From Neopestalotiopsis rosae (lineage: Eukaryota > Ascomycota > Sordariomycetes > Amphisphaeriales > Sporocadaceae): a stretch of 64,000 bases of DNA. The DNA is taken from NCBI GenBank assembly GCA_023078685.1, contig JALGAS010000004.1, positions 4,898,001-4,962,000 of the forward strand, read 5' to 3'. The notes under the pieces were generated by a model. It worked only from the letters and a program-made list of their open reading frames with translations, did no database searches and had not been told where the DNA came from. Position 1 is the stretch's first letter; each line of letters opens with the position of its first letter. Positions 22,470 through 32,243 of this stretch are shown here, in pieces. Both the position numbers and the translations under genes were made by a program.

Positions 22470-23513
22470 ATGAATCCAAACCAGGTCCTCTTCTGCGCCG
22501 GCGGCTGCGGCCTCGCCATCCAGCCCACCACCTCGGCGTGGTGCGACGCCTGCCTGCCGCCCACGCCCTGCACCCGCCGTGGCTGCGCCAACGGGGTCTC
22601 GCTGCTGCGCGACGGCGCTGGCGTCGACATTTGTCTCGCGTGCCGGGGACTGAAGCTGTGCGCCAACGCCGACGGCTCCCGCGGCGGCTGCGCGACCGTG
22701 ATGGCCAGCGACGAGCTCGCCGACCTCTGTCCGGCGTGCCGCCACGTGCAGCCCTGCGCGACCCGGGGCTGCGCGTCCATGATCCCCCCTGGTCGGGACT
22801 GGCCGTTTTGCCAGCTCTGCACAAGGGCCTGCGCCACGGTAGGGTGTGAGGGATCTGCGGCCATGGGGCTGTTTTGTGTTGACTGTGAACCACATGCTTA
22901 CGGTCTGTTGCAAGCCTACGTCCAGCTCGAACAACAGCAGCAGCAGCAGCAGCAGCAGCAACAGCAACAACAGCCACAGATTATGTTTGGTGATCCTAGC
23001 GCGAGAATTATGATGGAAGAGGAGACGCCGTTTCTGGAGTCTGCTTTCAATGTGATTCCCGACTCTGTATCGCCAGTATTCAGCCATGAGGCATTTGGCT
23101 CCTCGTTCGAGCTTCAGCCTTTTCCCAATGCTCAAGAAATTGGATTCAATATGAGTATCGGGTCTCCATCGAACATTTCAAACGACGGGACCATGTTTTC
23201 TGCTCTGGAACATCAGGTCGCCCCCGATTTCGACTCAAGCAGCTCAGGTGATGAGGCAATGTTTTCAGCCCTTGATTTGCAGACGGATTCCGACTTTGAA
23301 GGAAACATCGTGCCTCTAAATCTGCTGATTTCACCATTTTCACCGGCTCCATCTGATCCCGCAGATCTCTTTAAGCACTGTGTGAGATGTGGCAGTACAT
23401 TTGTAAGTGACGACGGTAAGTCGTATTGCCCGCAGTGCGATTCCGAGGCTCTGCTTGTCGTGGGAGATGAAGACATCACGGACCCTATTCCATTCATGCC
23501 CCACGACGCGTAG
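22470..23513 (+). CDS. Cys-rich protein: five tandem Cys4 modules, polyQ, acidic region and C-terminal zinc ribbon
   Basis: A single exon of 347 aa; family not recognised. Residues ~8-140 contain five successive modules of the form C-x(3-9)-[G]C-x(9-15)-C-x2-C: FCAGGC..WCDAC, PCTRRGC..ICLAC, LC..GGC..LCPAC, PCATRGC..FCQLC and ACATVGC..FCVDC. Each has four cysteines and could bind one zinc. A 14-residue polyglutamine follows, then an acidic Ser/Phe-rich region with repeated phrases (TMFSALEHQ, AMFSALDLQ), and finally CVRCGS..YCPQC, a sixth C4 unit. Zinc modules with polyQ and acidic/aromatic repeats suggest a transcriptional regulator or adaptor; that is inference. The ATG at 22470 directly precedes the first module. 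Confidence 0.72.
   Translation: MNPNQVLFCAGGCGLAIQPTTSAWCDACLPPTPCTRRGCANGVSLLRDGAGVDICLACRGLKLCANADGSRGGCATVMASDELADLCPACRHVQPCATRGCASMIPPGRDWPFCQLCTRACATVGCEGSAAMGLFCVDCEPHAYGLLQAYVQLEQQQQQQQQQQQQQQPQIMFGDPSARIMMEEETPFLESAFNVIPDSVSPVFSHEAFGSSFELQPFPNAQEIGFNMSIGSPSNISNDGTMFSALEHQVAPDFDSSSSGDEAMFSALDLQTDSDFEGNIVPLNLLISPFSPAPSDPADLFKHCVRCGSTFVSDDGKSYCPQCDSEALLVVGDEDITDPIPFMPHDA
22932..22973 (+). repeat. CAG/CAA repeat encoding 14 glutamines
   Basis: In-frame trinucleotide run (eight consecutive CAG with CAA interruptions) inside the Cys4-repeat gene. Such runs often vary in length between strains. Confidence 0.9.
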
Positions 23514-24094
23514 AAGTCCAGAAAGGTGAGTCGAAATGGCCGCGTGATGAGTCTCAGGTAGGTAGTGTGATAGAAATGATGGGATCATCAAGTGATTGAT
23601 CCTACATGGCAATGATTGTGAGTAATTGCAAGAATTTTCCAAACGTCTGATAATTTGTGCCTGGAAGGCAAATAAACAAGCGATCCGTGAATCTAGTATG
23701 AACGAACAGGTTCGCCAGATATCTGGATAGTTTGACTCAGGTGTCTGGATACAAATCATGATTTCATATCATCACATCTTGCATTGTGAGACACAGTATT
23801 TGGAGCAGCGAAACCACTTGTTATACATTCATGCCTATCGATAGAACACGGGTGAAGTCAATCCACCTCGTTGTCGAAGTCGGCCAACGAGAATTTGACG
23901 AGAATTTGACTTTTGTTTTTCACCACTCGTGTCATTAAACCTGCCCAAAAACACTAGGGCGCCATCTCGTACACATTTTTGTGTGTACTGTCTGCTCTGC
24001 AAAAAATGAAAAGACCAAGACCAGATCTTTCAACCAACGAACCAAACCGGAAACCAACAAGCTGAAGACAAAAGAATCAAGAGCGTCTCGATAC
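23514..24094. other. Convergent 3' intergenic region
   Basis: 580 nt between the stops of the Cys4-repeat gene and H2A.Z. No gene or repeat recognised. Confidence 0.6.
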
Positions 24095-25132
24095 CTAAGC
24101 CTCCATAGCCTTGTTCTTCTTCTTTTGCTCAACCTTGAGAAGCAGAGCGCGGTTGATGTGCGGCAGGACACCACCAAAGGCGATGGTGGCGCGGATGAGT
24201 GTGTCGAGTTCCTCGTCACCACGGATGGCGAGCTGCAGGTGGCGGGGTGTGATACGCTTGACCTTGAGATCCTTGGCAGCGTTCTGTATTACAGTAGCCA
24301 GTCAGTATTGGGTCATGTTTGCAAGGCAGAGTGACGCGCGGGGTTAAGAACAGGCAACAGAACGGAAGGGTATGACTCACGCCTGCCAACTCGAGGACTT
24401 CGGCAGTCAGGTACTCGAGAACTGCTGTAACATAGACGGCTGCCTTGGCGCCAACGCGCATCTTGTTCTGGGTGTTCTGCTTCAAGAAACGCTTGACACG
24501 ACCGCAGGGGAACTGTGAGGGGGAAAATGTCAGTTTAGGTATTTTTGACGACTTCCAAGTGATCAAAGCATGTGTTCGGCAGGCAGCATAGCGGCGGGCG
24601 ATGAACGTATCGCTTTTTTTCGTCGGATGTTGCGGGAGTTTAATGTTGCGCAATGTTCTTGTCCCATGTCGTGTGTTGTTCATGGAGGGGTGGTGTTGTT
24701 GATAATGCGACGCGCTCATAATGATGATGGTGCAAATGCGCGCAAAGGAAATCGAAATGGGTGCATCGTGATTGTTGTTGCTAGCATGTGCGCAAAAACA
24801 TGAACAGATGCAGACGCGTCCTCCAATGTCGTGGTGTGCATCGTCGTGAATTTTGCGTGGGGTCGAGTGGTGCGGTGCAGGTTGAGCTCGAGTGGGTTTG
24901 TTCGTTGCGTCGAGTATTCAAGGTTTCGAGGTTGATTGTCGCGAGTCGCAAAGACGAAAACAATGTCCGAGATTGTGATGCATCCATCGCCAGAGTAAAT
25001 AAGACGTGCAAAATTGCTTACCTGAAGACCTGCACGAGCCGAGTGGCTCTGCTGCTTCTTGGGACCATCGGCGGACGAGGTCTTTCCACCGGCACTCTTG
25101 CCTCCAGCTGACTTGCCCTTTCCACCAGCCAT
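24095..25132 (-). CDS. HTZ1: Histone H2A.Z variant
   Basis: Three exons (25132-25022, 24512-24381, 24283-24095) encode 143 aa. The N-terminal tail has the H2A.Z-type [15 protein letters not shown] repeats of acetylatable lysines, followed by [36 protein letters not shown] and the C-terminal docking region [18 protein letters not shown], with the IAFGGV variant typical of H2A.Z instead of H2A. It replaces H2A at promoters through the SWR1 complex. Splice junctions fall at Q|F and G|N, both phase 0. Intron 1 is 509 nt, unusually long for this window. The gene is otherwise near-invariant. ACGCGT lies about 107 nt upstream of the start. Confidence 0.97.
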
Positions 25133-25238
25133 TGCGTATGACGATGAGAGATGATGCGCGCAAAGTGCGAATGTTTGGTGTCGAGATGGAGTTGGAATGC
25201 AGCAAGTCGATGGCGATAAGTGTTGCAAATGGTTTGCG

Positions 25239-25244
25239 ACGCGT
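25239..25244 (-). promoter_or_regulatory. ACGCGT (MCB) site upstream of H2A.Z
   Basis: A palindromic ACGCGT about 107 nt upstream of the H2A.Z ATG; another copy lies inside intron 1 at 24814-24819. MBF-type regulation is plausible but unproven. Confidence 0.45.
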
Positions 25245-27398
25245 TGGGTTGGAGTAGAGATTCAAGATGGAAATTTGTTGATGTTTTTTTCTCGATCCTG
25301 GCTAAAAGCTGGCCTTGGCTGTGCTTGGTCGTTCGGAATGGTCGTGGTGAGAAAATCGAATGGCGGGCGGCGTGCAAAAATCAGTATCAAAGCTGCCGAG
25401 GGGAGGCACCGACCTTTGCTAGGTATCCCAATGTTGACCTTTCAGCTCCTCTAGAGCTTGGGATTGGTTCCTTTTGCTAAATGTGCCTTGTTGGGCGCCT
25501 GTAAATTCATTCGAACGACCCCAAATTCAAAAACCCCCCCATTTCGTGACACCTTAGGCAAGGCAGCGCCCGCCCATCTTGTTTGCTTGCTTTGCATAGC
25601 GCCTCCCAGCAGGCACCAGTAGCGAGCTTGCCTGCTAGCACCAACACTGAGCGGCCACCACCTAAACAGCTTCGTCTTCCCCTCTTGGAGAGTGCTCAAG
25701 GCTTGGAGATCTGCCAGGCTGCTGTCATGGCAAGGCGCCAGCTGTCCCTAAAGTGCGAGTGCCGCGCCCGATGTCCGCCCCATCAGATAAGGTGTCTGTC
25801 TGATGGGTTTGGTACGCCGGAGAAACTACGGCTAGCCAGACGGACCTAGTGCGCAGCCTGAGGAGAAGGCAAAGACAATGTGAGGATATAGGGAAGATGA
25901 AGGGACGCCTCACTTGGGCGGGCTATGGACTGATGATGTCCAAAAAGCCGAGAATCCAACCGTCAGAGCTCATGGAACCTGCCACGAGCTTTTTGGACGG
26001 CAAAGGAGCACCAGCGTGCGTGGGAACTGACCTCTGATGTTGACTTACCTCAAGCCCGAGCTGGCTGAGATGTCAAGGTTGGCGGCAGCTAACGGGCAAC
26101 CACAGCTCTTTGTTGTGGAACTTTGACCCAATGCTGGGTTGGGCAGTGACTTGGCTGATGATGTCTATGCCTTCCATATGGTTTGGAAAGACCAAAGATC
26201 CAATTGTGGAAGACATGTCGACTCTTGCCAGTATCTTGCTGCTCAAGTCCTCATGCTTCCGACTGACTGGAGAGAGGTCACTTGGAGATCAGATACGTTG
26301 AACGCTCGGACCCGGTATATGTGGCGCGGCTCAGCGCCAGCATGCGCCACTGACTGAAATCGCGTGTAGAACGCCACACTTCTGGTCTCCATGGTCGAAC
26401 CGCTCCGACCAGTCAACCAACTTCGGAAAATAATACAACTAACACACGAATGTAAGAGTGTATCGTAGTATGATCTTTGAGATGGGTTTAAAGTATGAAT
26501 TAGTCTTTTCACTTTATGGCAGAATAATTGAGGTGTCATATTGATACGGATCAACGTGTTAACATTATTTATCAATATTCACGCTGACTAGGTATTCAGC
26601 TGGAAATCAGTACAACTATTTGGGTACATGTTCAGTATGCCGTTTTCGTCCATTTTATTACCAAGGCAAATTTGAGCATCATAGTATATTGCCTTGCAAA
26701 TGAGGCGCCGACTCGTCTTACGATGCAACGATCACTTTTGAAATCAGAGTTTCCTACTACTTGCAGCGTAAGTGAATTCGCCATTCTTAAGTACCTTCAG
26801 CATTGTAAGCTGCCATCATGTCCATTGTTCTAGGACTATCACGCAATAAATGCTTCTACATCCACGTTGCGGACGGTCAAGCCTATACTTTAGGAATTAG
26901 GATAAGACTACTGCTATCGAAATCAATGAAGCGACCGTATGAGCGTGCTCTAGATGTCAAGGATGGTATGTATGGATCTGGCCACCAAATCTTATACTGA
27001 CATACTAAGGTCTGCATCCCACCAGTTTGTCGTCCCAACCATTATTATCTTGCCAACGTGCAATCTCTGTCAGCTTCGCTTGAAGAACGAATGTTACTGA
27101 TCGTATGCGGCTCGAACGACTCTGTCTTTTCGAGCTCTTCTTTGTACTGAAACCCGAAAAACTTACGATCTAACGTGATCATACGAGAGCCAGAGCAAAA
27201 AGTGGGGCTATATGGATGATGCCGGCAAGAGGCGAGGATGACACCGTATCATATCATTAATTCGCTCGCTTATTCGCGTACTTATTTACACTTGCAGTTG
27301 CACTCAAATCATAGAAATGCCTTCAGAATCTTAAGTGGCCCCAAAATTTATCGACACAACTACAAGAAAGGGAAGGAAGAAAAAAGCACACACCGAAA
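25245..27398. other. Intergenic, no supported gene
   Basis: 2.15 kb between the divergent H2A.Z and HEM13 genes. A 60-codon frame at 26818-27000 (plus) has a reasonable ATG context but no recognisable domain and is not called. Confidence 0.55.
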
Positions 27399-28364
27399 AT
27401 GGCAACGTTACAACACTCGCCCATTTACGAGAAATGGGTAAAGGTGGTCAAGGAGCAACAACGCCTCATCGTCGCCAGACTAGAAGAGATCGACGGGACA
27501 AAGTTCCGCGTGGACGAGTGGACAAAGCCCAACGACGGCGGGCACGGCATCTCGTGCGTCATCGAGGACGGCAACGTGTTCGAGCGGGGAGGCGTCATGG
27601 TGAGCGTGGTGCAGGGCACCATGACGGGCGCGGCCGCGGTAGCCCAGATGCGGGCGAGCCACCCGGCCTCGATACCAGAAGGTATCGAAGCGCTGCCCTT
27701 TTCCGCCGTGGGTCTGAGCCTCATCATGCACCCGAAGAACCCCATGGCGCCCACGGTGCACATGAACTGCCGGTTCCTCGAGACCTTTGACGCCGCGACG
27801 GGCCGGCTGAGCTCTTGCTGGTTCGGCGGCGGCGCCGACCTCACCCCTTGTTATCTCTACGACGAGGACGCCGCGCACTTTCACGCCCGCCTCCGGGCCG
27901 TCTGCGACCGCTACGACGCGGCGTACTATCCCCGGTTCAAGAGCTGGTGCGACAAGTACTTTTGGAACGCGCACCGCGGCGAGGCGCGCGGCGTCGGCGG
28001 CATCTTCTTTGACGACCTAGAAGCTTCCGAGACTTCAAAACTGGAATCCATCTTTGGGTTTGCGCAGGACGTGCTGCAAATCTTCCCCGAGGCGTACGTC
28101 CCCATTGTCGAGAAGCGCCGCGGCGAACCCTTTACCGAAGCCCAAAAGGAGTGGCAGCAGCTCCGGCGCGGTCGCTACGTAGAGTTCAATCTGTTGCACG
28201 ACCGGGGCACGAAATTCGGACTGGCTGGCTCGAGCCCACGCGTGGAGAGTATCCTGGTCTCCATGCCGCTCACGGCCTCTTGGAAGTACTACCATGAGCC
28301 CGAGGCAGACAGTCGCGAGCAGCAACTAGTAGATGTGCTCAGGACGCCGAGGGAGTGGGTTTGA
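27399..28364 (+). CDS. HEM13: Coproporphyrinogen III oxidase (oxygen-dependent)
   Basis: Intronless, 321 aa. It converts coproporphyrinogen III to protoporphyrinogen IX with O2, the antepenultimate step of heme synthesis. Family signatures are complete: FERGGVMVSVVQG, NPMAPTVHMNCRF, SSCWFGGGADLTPCYLY, HRGEARGVGGIFFDDL, YVPIVEKR, GRYVEFNLLHDRGTKFGL and ILVSMPLTASWKY. No mitochondrial targeting sequence precedes the domain, so a cytosolic enzyme, as in yeast Hem13, is likely. The ATG at 27399 in AAAATGGCA is the first in frame and gives the normal length. No iron or heme regulatory site was identified with confidence. Confidence 0.96.
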   Translation: MATLQHSPIYEKWVKVVKEQQRLIVARLEEIDGTKFRVDEWTKPNDGGHGISCVIEDGNVFERGGVMVSVVQGTMTGAAAVAQMRASHPASIPEGIEALPFSAVGLSLIMHPKNPMAPTVHMNCRFLETFDAATGRLSSCWFGGGADLTPCYLYDEDAAHFHARLRAVCDRYDAAYYPRFKSWCDKYFWNAHRGEARGVGGIFFDDLEASETSKLESIFGFAQDVLQIFPEAYVPIVEKRRGEPFTEAQKEWQQLRRGRYVEFNLLHDRGTKFGLAGSSPRVESILVSMPLTASWKYYHEPEADSREQQLVDVLRTPREWV

Positions 28365-30315
28365 ATGGCTGCCCGTTTTTGGTTCCACGACGAAAGGAAT
28401 TGTGGAAAGCTTGCTCGGCTGCAAGCAGACAATTATTGTTCTCCAACATTTCGAGTTTGCAACAAACACCGATTGCGGAAGGCTGTTCCAGGATATCATT
28501 CCAATGGAACAAAGAGATACCAGCAAACTCGAAAAGCCAAGAATGACCACAGACTCAGTACCTTGACACAATCGAGGAAAGCTTTGCATTACTCTGTCAC
28601 TGTAACAATACTATTCATGAAAGAAAAAAAGAGATGAGACTGCTAGAGGGCGGGAATGTAAATAGGATAGAGCTCTCGATACGAAGGGCCCCAAGGTCTT
28701 CGTTGGATTCACAATGCCATAGGAAAAGTAAACTCTTAATACCGATCAAAAATAAGACCATAGTTTCATGAGCATCTTCCGTACTTGGCCCGTTTAAAGT
28801 ATGGTTCAATCCATTCGCGAGTTTTCCATGTTTGATGCAGTCACATTAATCTGACCCGACGCTTGCATGAGTGGGAAAATGAATGTTTGGTATTCGTAGC
28901 TCAATGTGGAAACTAGTATATCGTATCGTCACATTAGACCTTTCAAGGTATGAAGCAAAGACCCGAGATAATCGACAACGCAAACGGCGCAAACAAGAAG
29001 AGGCAACCACGAGTCAGTTGAAACCACTTTTTAATACCCGCTAATTCATAAGAGATTGTAAGCTGACTCTTTGAGTAGTGACCAACCACCGATTTCACCT
29101 CAAATGCTTCCCATACTCAACGCCCGGTCCATGCAGTAACTCCGACGCCATTGAATGTGTCGCAAGAAAACAGCTAGAATGACCGGGAGAACGCGCATTG
29201 ACAATGTGACCAAGCGTTGTGAGAGGGTTGCTGCTAACTCATGATGAATAATGCTCAAGCCAAGATGGCAAGCAACGCATAAGAGGGAACGCGTAATCAA
29301 ATAGATGCGACTGTTATACAGGAAAATCCGTCCCAATTCAAGCCTTCGTTGTCTCTCCACCATTTGGCTCAACTCATCCCTTCTTCACACATCTCTCATG
29401 TTGTTATCATCGCATCGAAGAATAAATTCATCTTCCACCATTCGTTCGTCTTCTCATCGTTTCGTTCTTTCATGTCCAATCAAGCGGGACTGCTGACCCC
29501 GACCAGCACCGGCACCCAAGCCCTCCCTGTGGTGGCATTATACAGATGTTTCCATCCGCAAAGAGGCCAGGAAAGGGCATCTATTAAAATTTTCCACGTC
29601 TCATCGCCAGTCCATTGCCAGTCCAATTGCCAGTCCAGCCAGCCAGCATCGCGCTTGCCATCTAAATGATGTGCATATGCGTCATAACAGCGTATCCATC
29701 GTAAAAGGGATTCTCTAGGTGAATCGCCCGTCAGAGGTGCTCAAGGTCGAAGAGAAATCCCAGCAGGGTATAGAAGTAGAGTCGTGATGCCATGAATGGT
29801 TGCCCATAAACACGCTGTATGGTGTATCCAGTGAAGGTTTTTAGCGTTAAAATGCTGGCGTCAGTCGTCACCGAGGGGTATATAAAACGGATCATTGGAA
29901 CGTCCCTCCCCAGTTCCAGATCGATCCCTCCAGGCCATCCACGAACACAAAAAAAGTTGTGCTTGTCAGGTGAGCCATCCCTTGTTTTTTATGTCTTGTT
30001 TTCCTCGACTTCCAGTTAACCCGCGGGTCAATGCAACTTCAAAAATAGAACTCCAAAAACACAAAATGGCGAGAGTTGATATTACAGGGAGTATTAGGTC
30101 GGTGCTTGCGCCAACATGGTCGAACGGAAATTTGAAATTCGTTGAGAGATGGATAATATCGGTGACGGCCCCAACTATTGGCGTCCAATGCTGAGCTTTC
30201 AATGGCTATGAAAGCGTCCAGTCTCTATGTCGTAAATCGTCTCTCATTGTTGACTGATAGATGTTCGGGGGCATTGATGCCATCACGTATAGATTTTCTT
30301 CACTGGTCATATATC
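28365..30315. other. Convergent 3' intergenic region, no supported gene
   Basis: 1.95 kb between the stops of HEM13 and the Pin4-like gene. It includes a TATATAAAA at about 29878-29886 followed by a pyrimidine/AC-rich stretch and a 43-codon frame starting at ATG 30066; see findings. Nothing else seen. Confidence 0.5.
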
Positions 30316-32243
30316 TTAATGAAATCGAGCAGCAGCAGTGCGACTGCCGGCATCGGAGGAATCTGACATGAATATTAGTCTCCATGGGCTCACAAGTACC
30401 TGTCGATTCGAATGAAACTTACCACTGTTCCTCTGCATGTGGCCTCGGTTGCGGCTGTTGAAGGCCTCACCCCATTCCGGTCCACGTGGCTGCCTATCTG
30501 GAGCGGCACGGCTGGGGGCAGAAGTGTTGCCACCAACGGGTCTCTGGCTACCAATGGCGCCAGGAGTTGAGCGAAGATGCTGCGAAGTCGGATCATATCC
30601 CAAGCTCAGAGAGCCCATACCGCCGGACAGCAAGGTATCCGTGCTAGCGCCAGGGTTCTGTCCCGAAGTGGGTGTCAGATTCGGCGGGGTCGCAAGGGAA
30701 CCATAGTCGCCGTATCTAGCACCGAGGCCGTTTCCAATACCAGCATAACTAGAGCCAGACGGAGCAGGACTGGGGCTGTGAGTTCGCAGATCGGCAAAGC
30801 TCTTGGCAGCGCGGAGGTTGTTCGGAATACCGCTTTCAAGCGAGTTGGGAAGCTCCAAAGTCGGACCTTGTCTTCCAATTGTGTGGTATGCGCTATTGGC
30901 TCCGATTCTTGATTCGGCGAAATCAAAAGTGGCGGCACGACTGAGCCCTCTCCTGTGATCCTCCCATGAAACATTTGGCGGCAGCTGGTGTGGCGCGTGC
31001 ATTGGGGGCGACTGCTGAGCCTTCTTCGTGATTTGCAGCTGGCGCCTGTCATTTTCGCCAATCGAGTGATGCTCAAGACCCATATTGTGGGCAAGAATGT
31101 GGATCTGGCGTCGTTCTTCGGGCGAAATATCCGGAGAAAATATATACGTCTCCCTAGTCTGGTCACGCTGGAACATGGTGAGTTCAGTGTAGAACTCAAG
31201 CGTCTTTGGGTTGTTCAAGTCGATATCACCTAGGACTAGTGAGCGAGCCGGCGCTTGTAGGGTCGGGGAGTGAAAACTGCGCTTACGGATAGGCGAGCCG
31301 TTGGGTTGCTTGTTGACACCGACACCAAGAGCCTGGAGGGCGGTTTGCTGGTGCTGAGGGAGAGGGGCACGGTGCTGCTCCTCCAGTTGACCACGCTTCT
31401 CGCGCTTCTCACGATCAATCCGGTCTCTTTCTTCCTGAGGAAGCATTTTCTTGTACTCGACGCGTAGTTTGCGGCCCATGACCTCCAGTCCGTTCATCTT
31501 TTGAATGACTATAGAAGTGTCTTCGGGAGTCGAAAAGTTGGCAAAGGCAAGACCCCGGAAGACACCCTTGTCAAAGTGGTAGTTGAAAGCATAAGGCTGG
31601 GGAAGGTTGAGCGAGGCCATAAGACCTTGTAAGATCTCCTTCCGACACTGAAACTGGATGTTCTTGATCACAATAGCTGTCGGAATGAGCTGCTCGTCCA
31701 TGGAGCCCGGTGTGTTAAGACCACGGTGATCCGTGATGCTTCCAATGTCGTGTTCGCTAGGGATGTTGTCATAGTATTGGTTCATCGAGGGCATAGACTG
31801 GGGAGGCTGCTCTGTCCAGGTCTACAGAAGAAACAAGGTTAGTTATGCACTGCAAGATCAATAACCATATGTCAAGGTTTTGGACTTACGTTGGGAAGAC
31901 CTGGTCTTCGAGCCGATGATCGCGAACCAAGTCTACTATTTCCATTCAGGGGGCCATTCATTTGGGCACCACCTCCATTGTAGGCCCATGTCTGCGAATT
32001 CTCCAACATATAGTTGGCGTTCGGCGCCAAACGATCGATTCTGGACATTGTATCGTAGCCAGATGCGCCACCGAACCGGTCGTCACCGTACATTGAAGGA
32101 GCCTGGGCCATGGAATCCAGGGGTCTTTGACCGCGCGCACCGAGACCTGAAAGACCGACCGTAGCGTAGCCCTGCCTCGTTGAGCTGGGTGACCGGTTGG
32201 AAGCGGTCGGATAATCGTAGTACATTTCGTGCTGTTGGTTCAT
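30316..32243 (-). CDS. RRM + R3H RNA-binding protein (Pin4/Cip2-like)
   Basis: Three exons (32243-31890, 31821-30423, 30362-30316) encode about 599 aa. A low-complexity N terminus precedes an RRM (~165-243) with AIVIKNIQFQC (RNP2 side) and GVFRGLAFANF (RNP1 side). An R3H-type domain (~323-385) contains TRETYIFSPDISPEERRQIHILA and MGLEHHSIG. A Ser/Pro/Gly-rich tail follows. This order is that of budding-yeast Pin4 and fission-yeast Cip1/Cip2, cytoplasmic RNA-binding proteins tied to stress responses and DNA-damage checkpoint or mRNA stability. SP and TP sites in the tail could be kinase or forkhead-domain targets, as in Pin4. Intron 2 is 60 nt, a multiple of three without a stop, so its retention would keep the frame. 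Confidence 0.88.

Noticed and set aside
27425..27974. Long open frames antisense to HEM13
   Set aside because: These are shadows of a GC-rich coding exon; the same happens opposite the transporter, FMO and tyrosinase genes.
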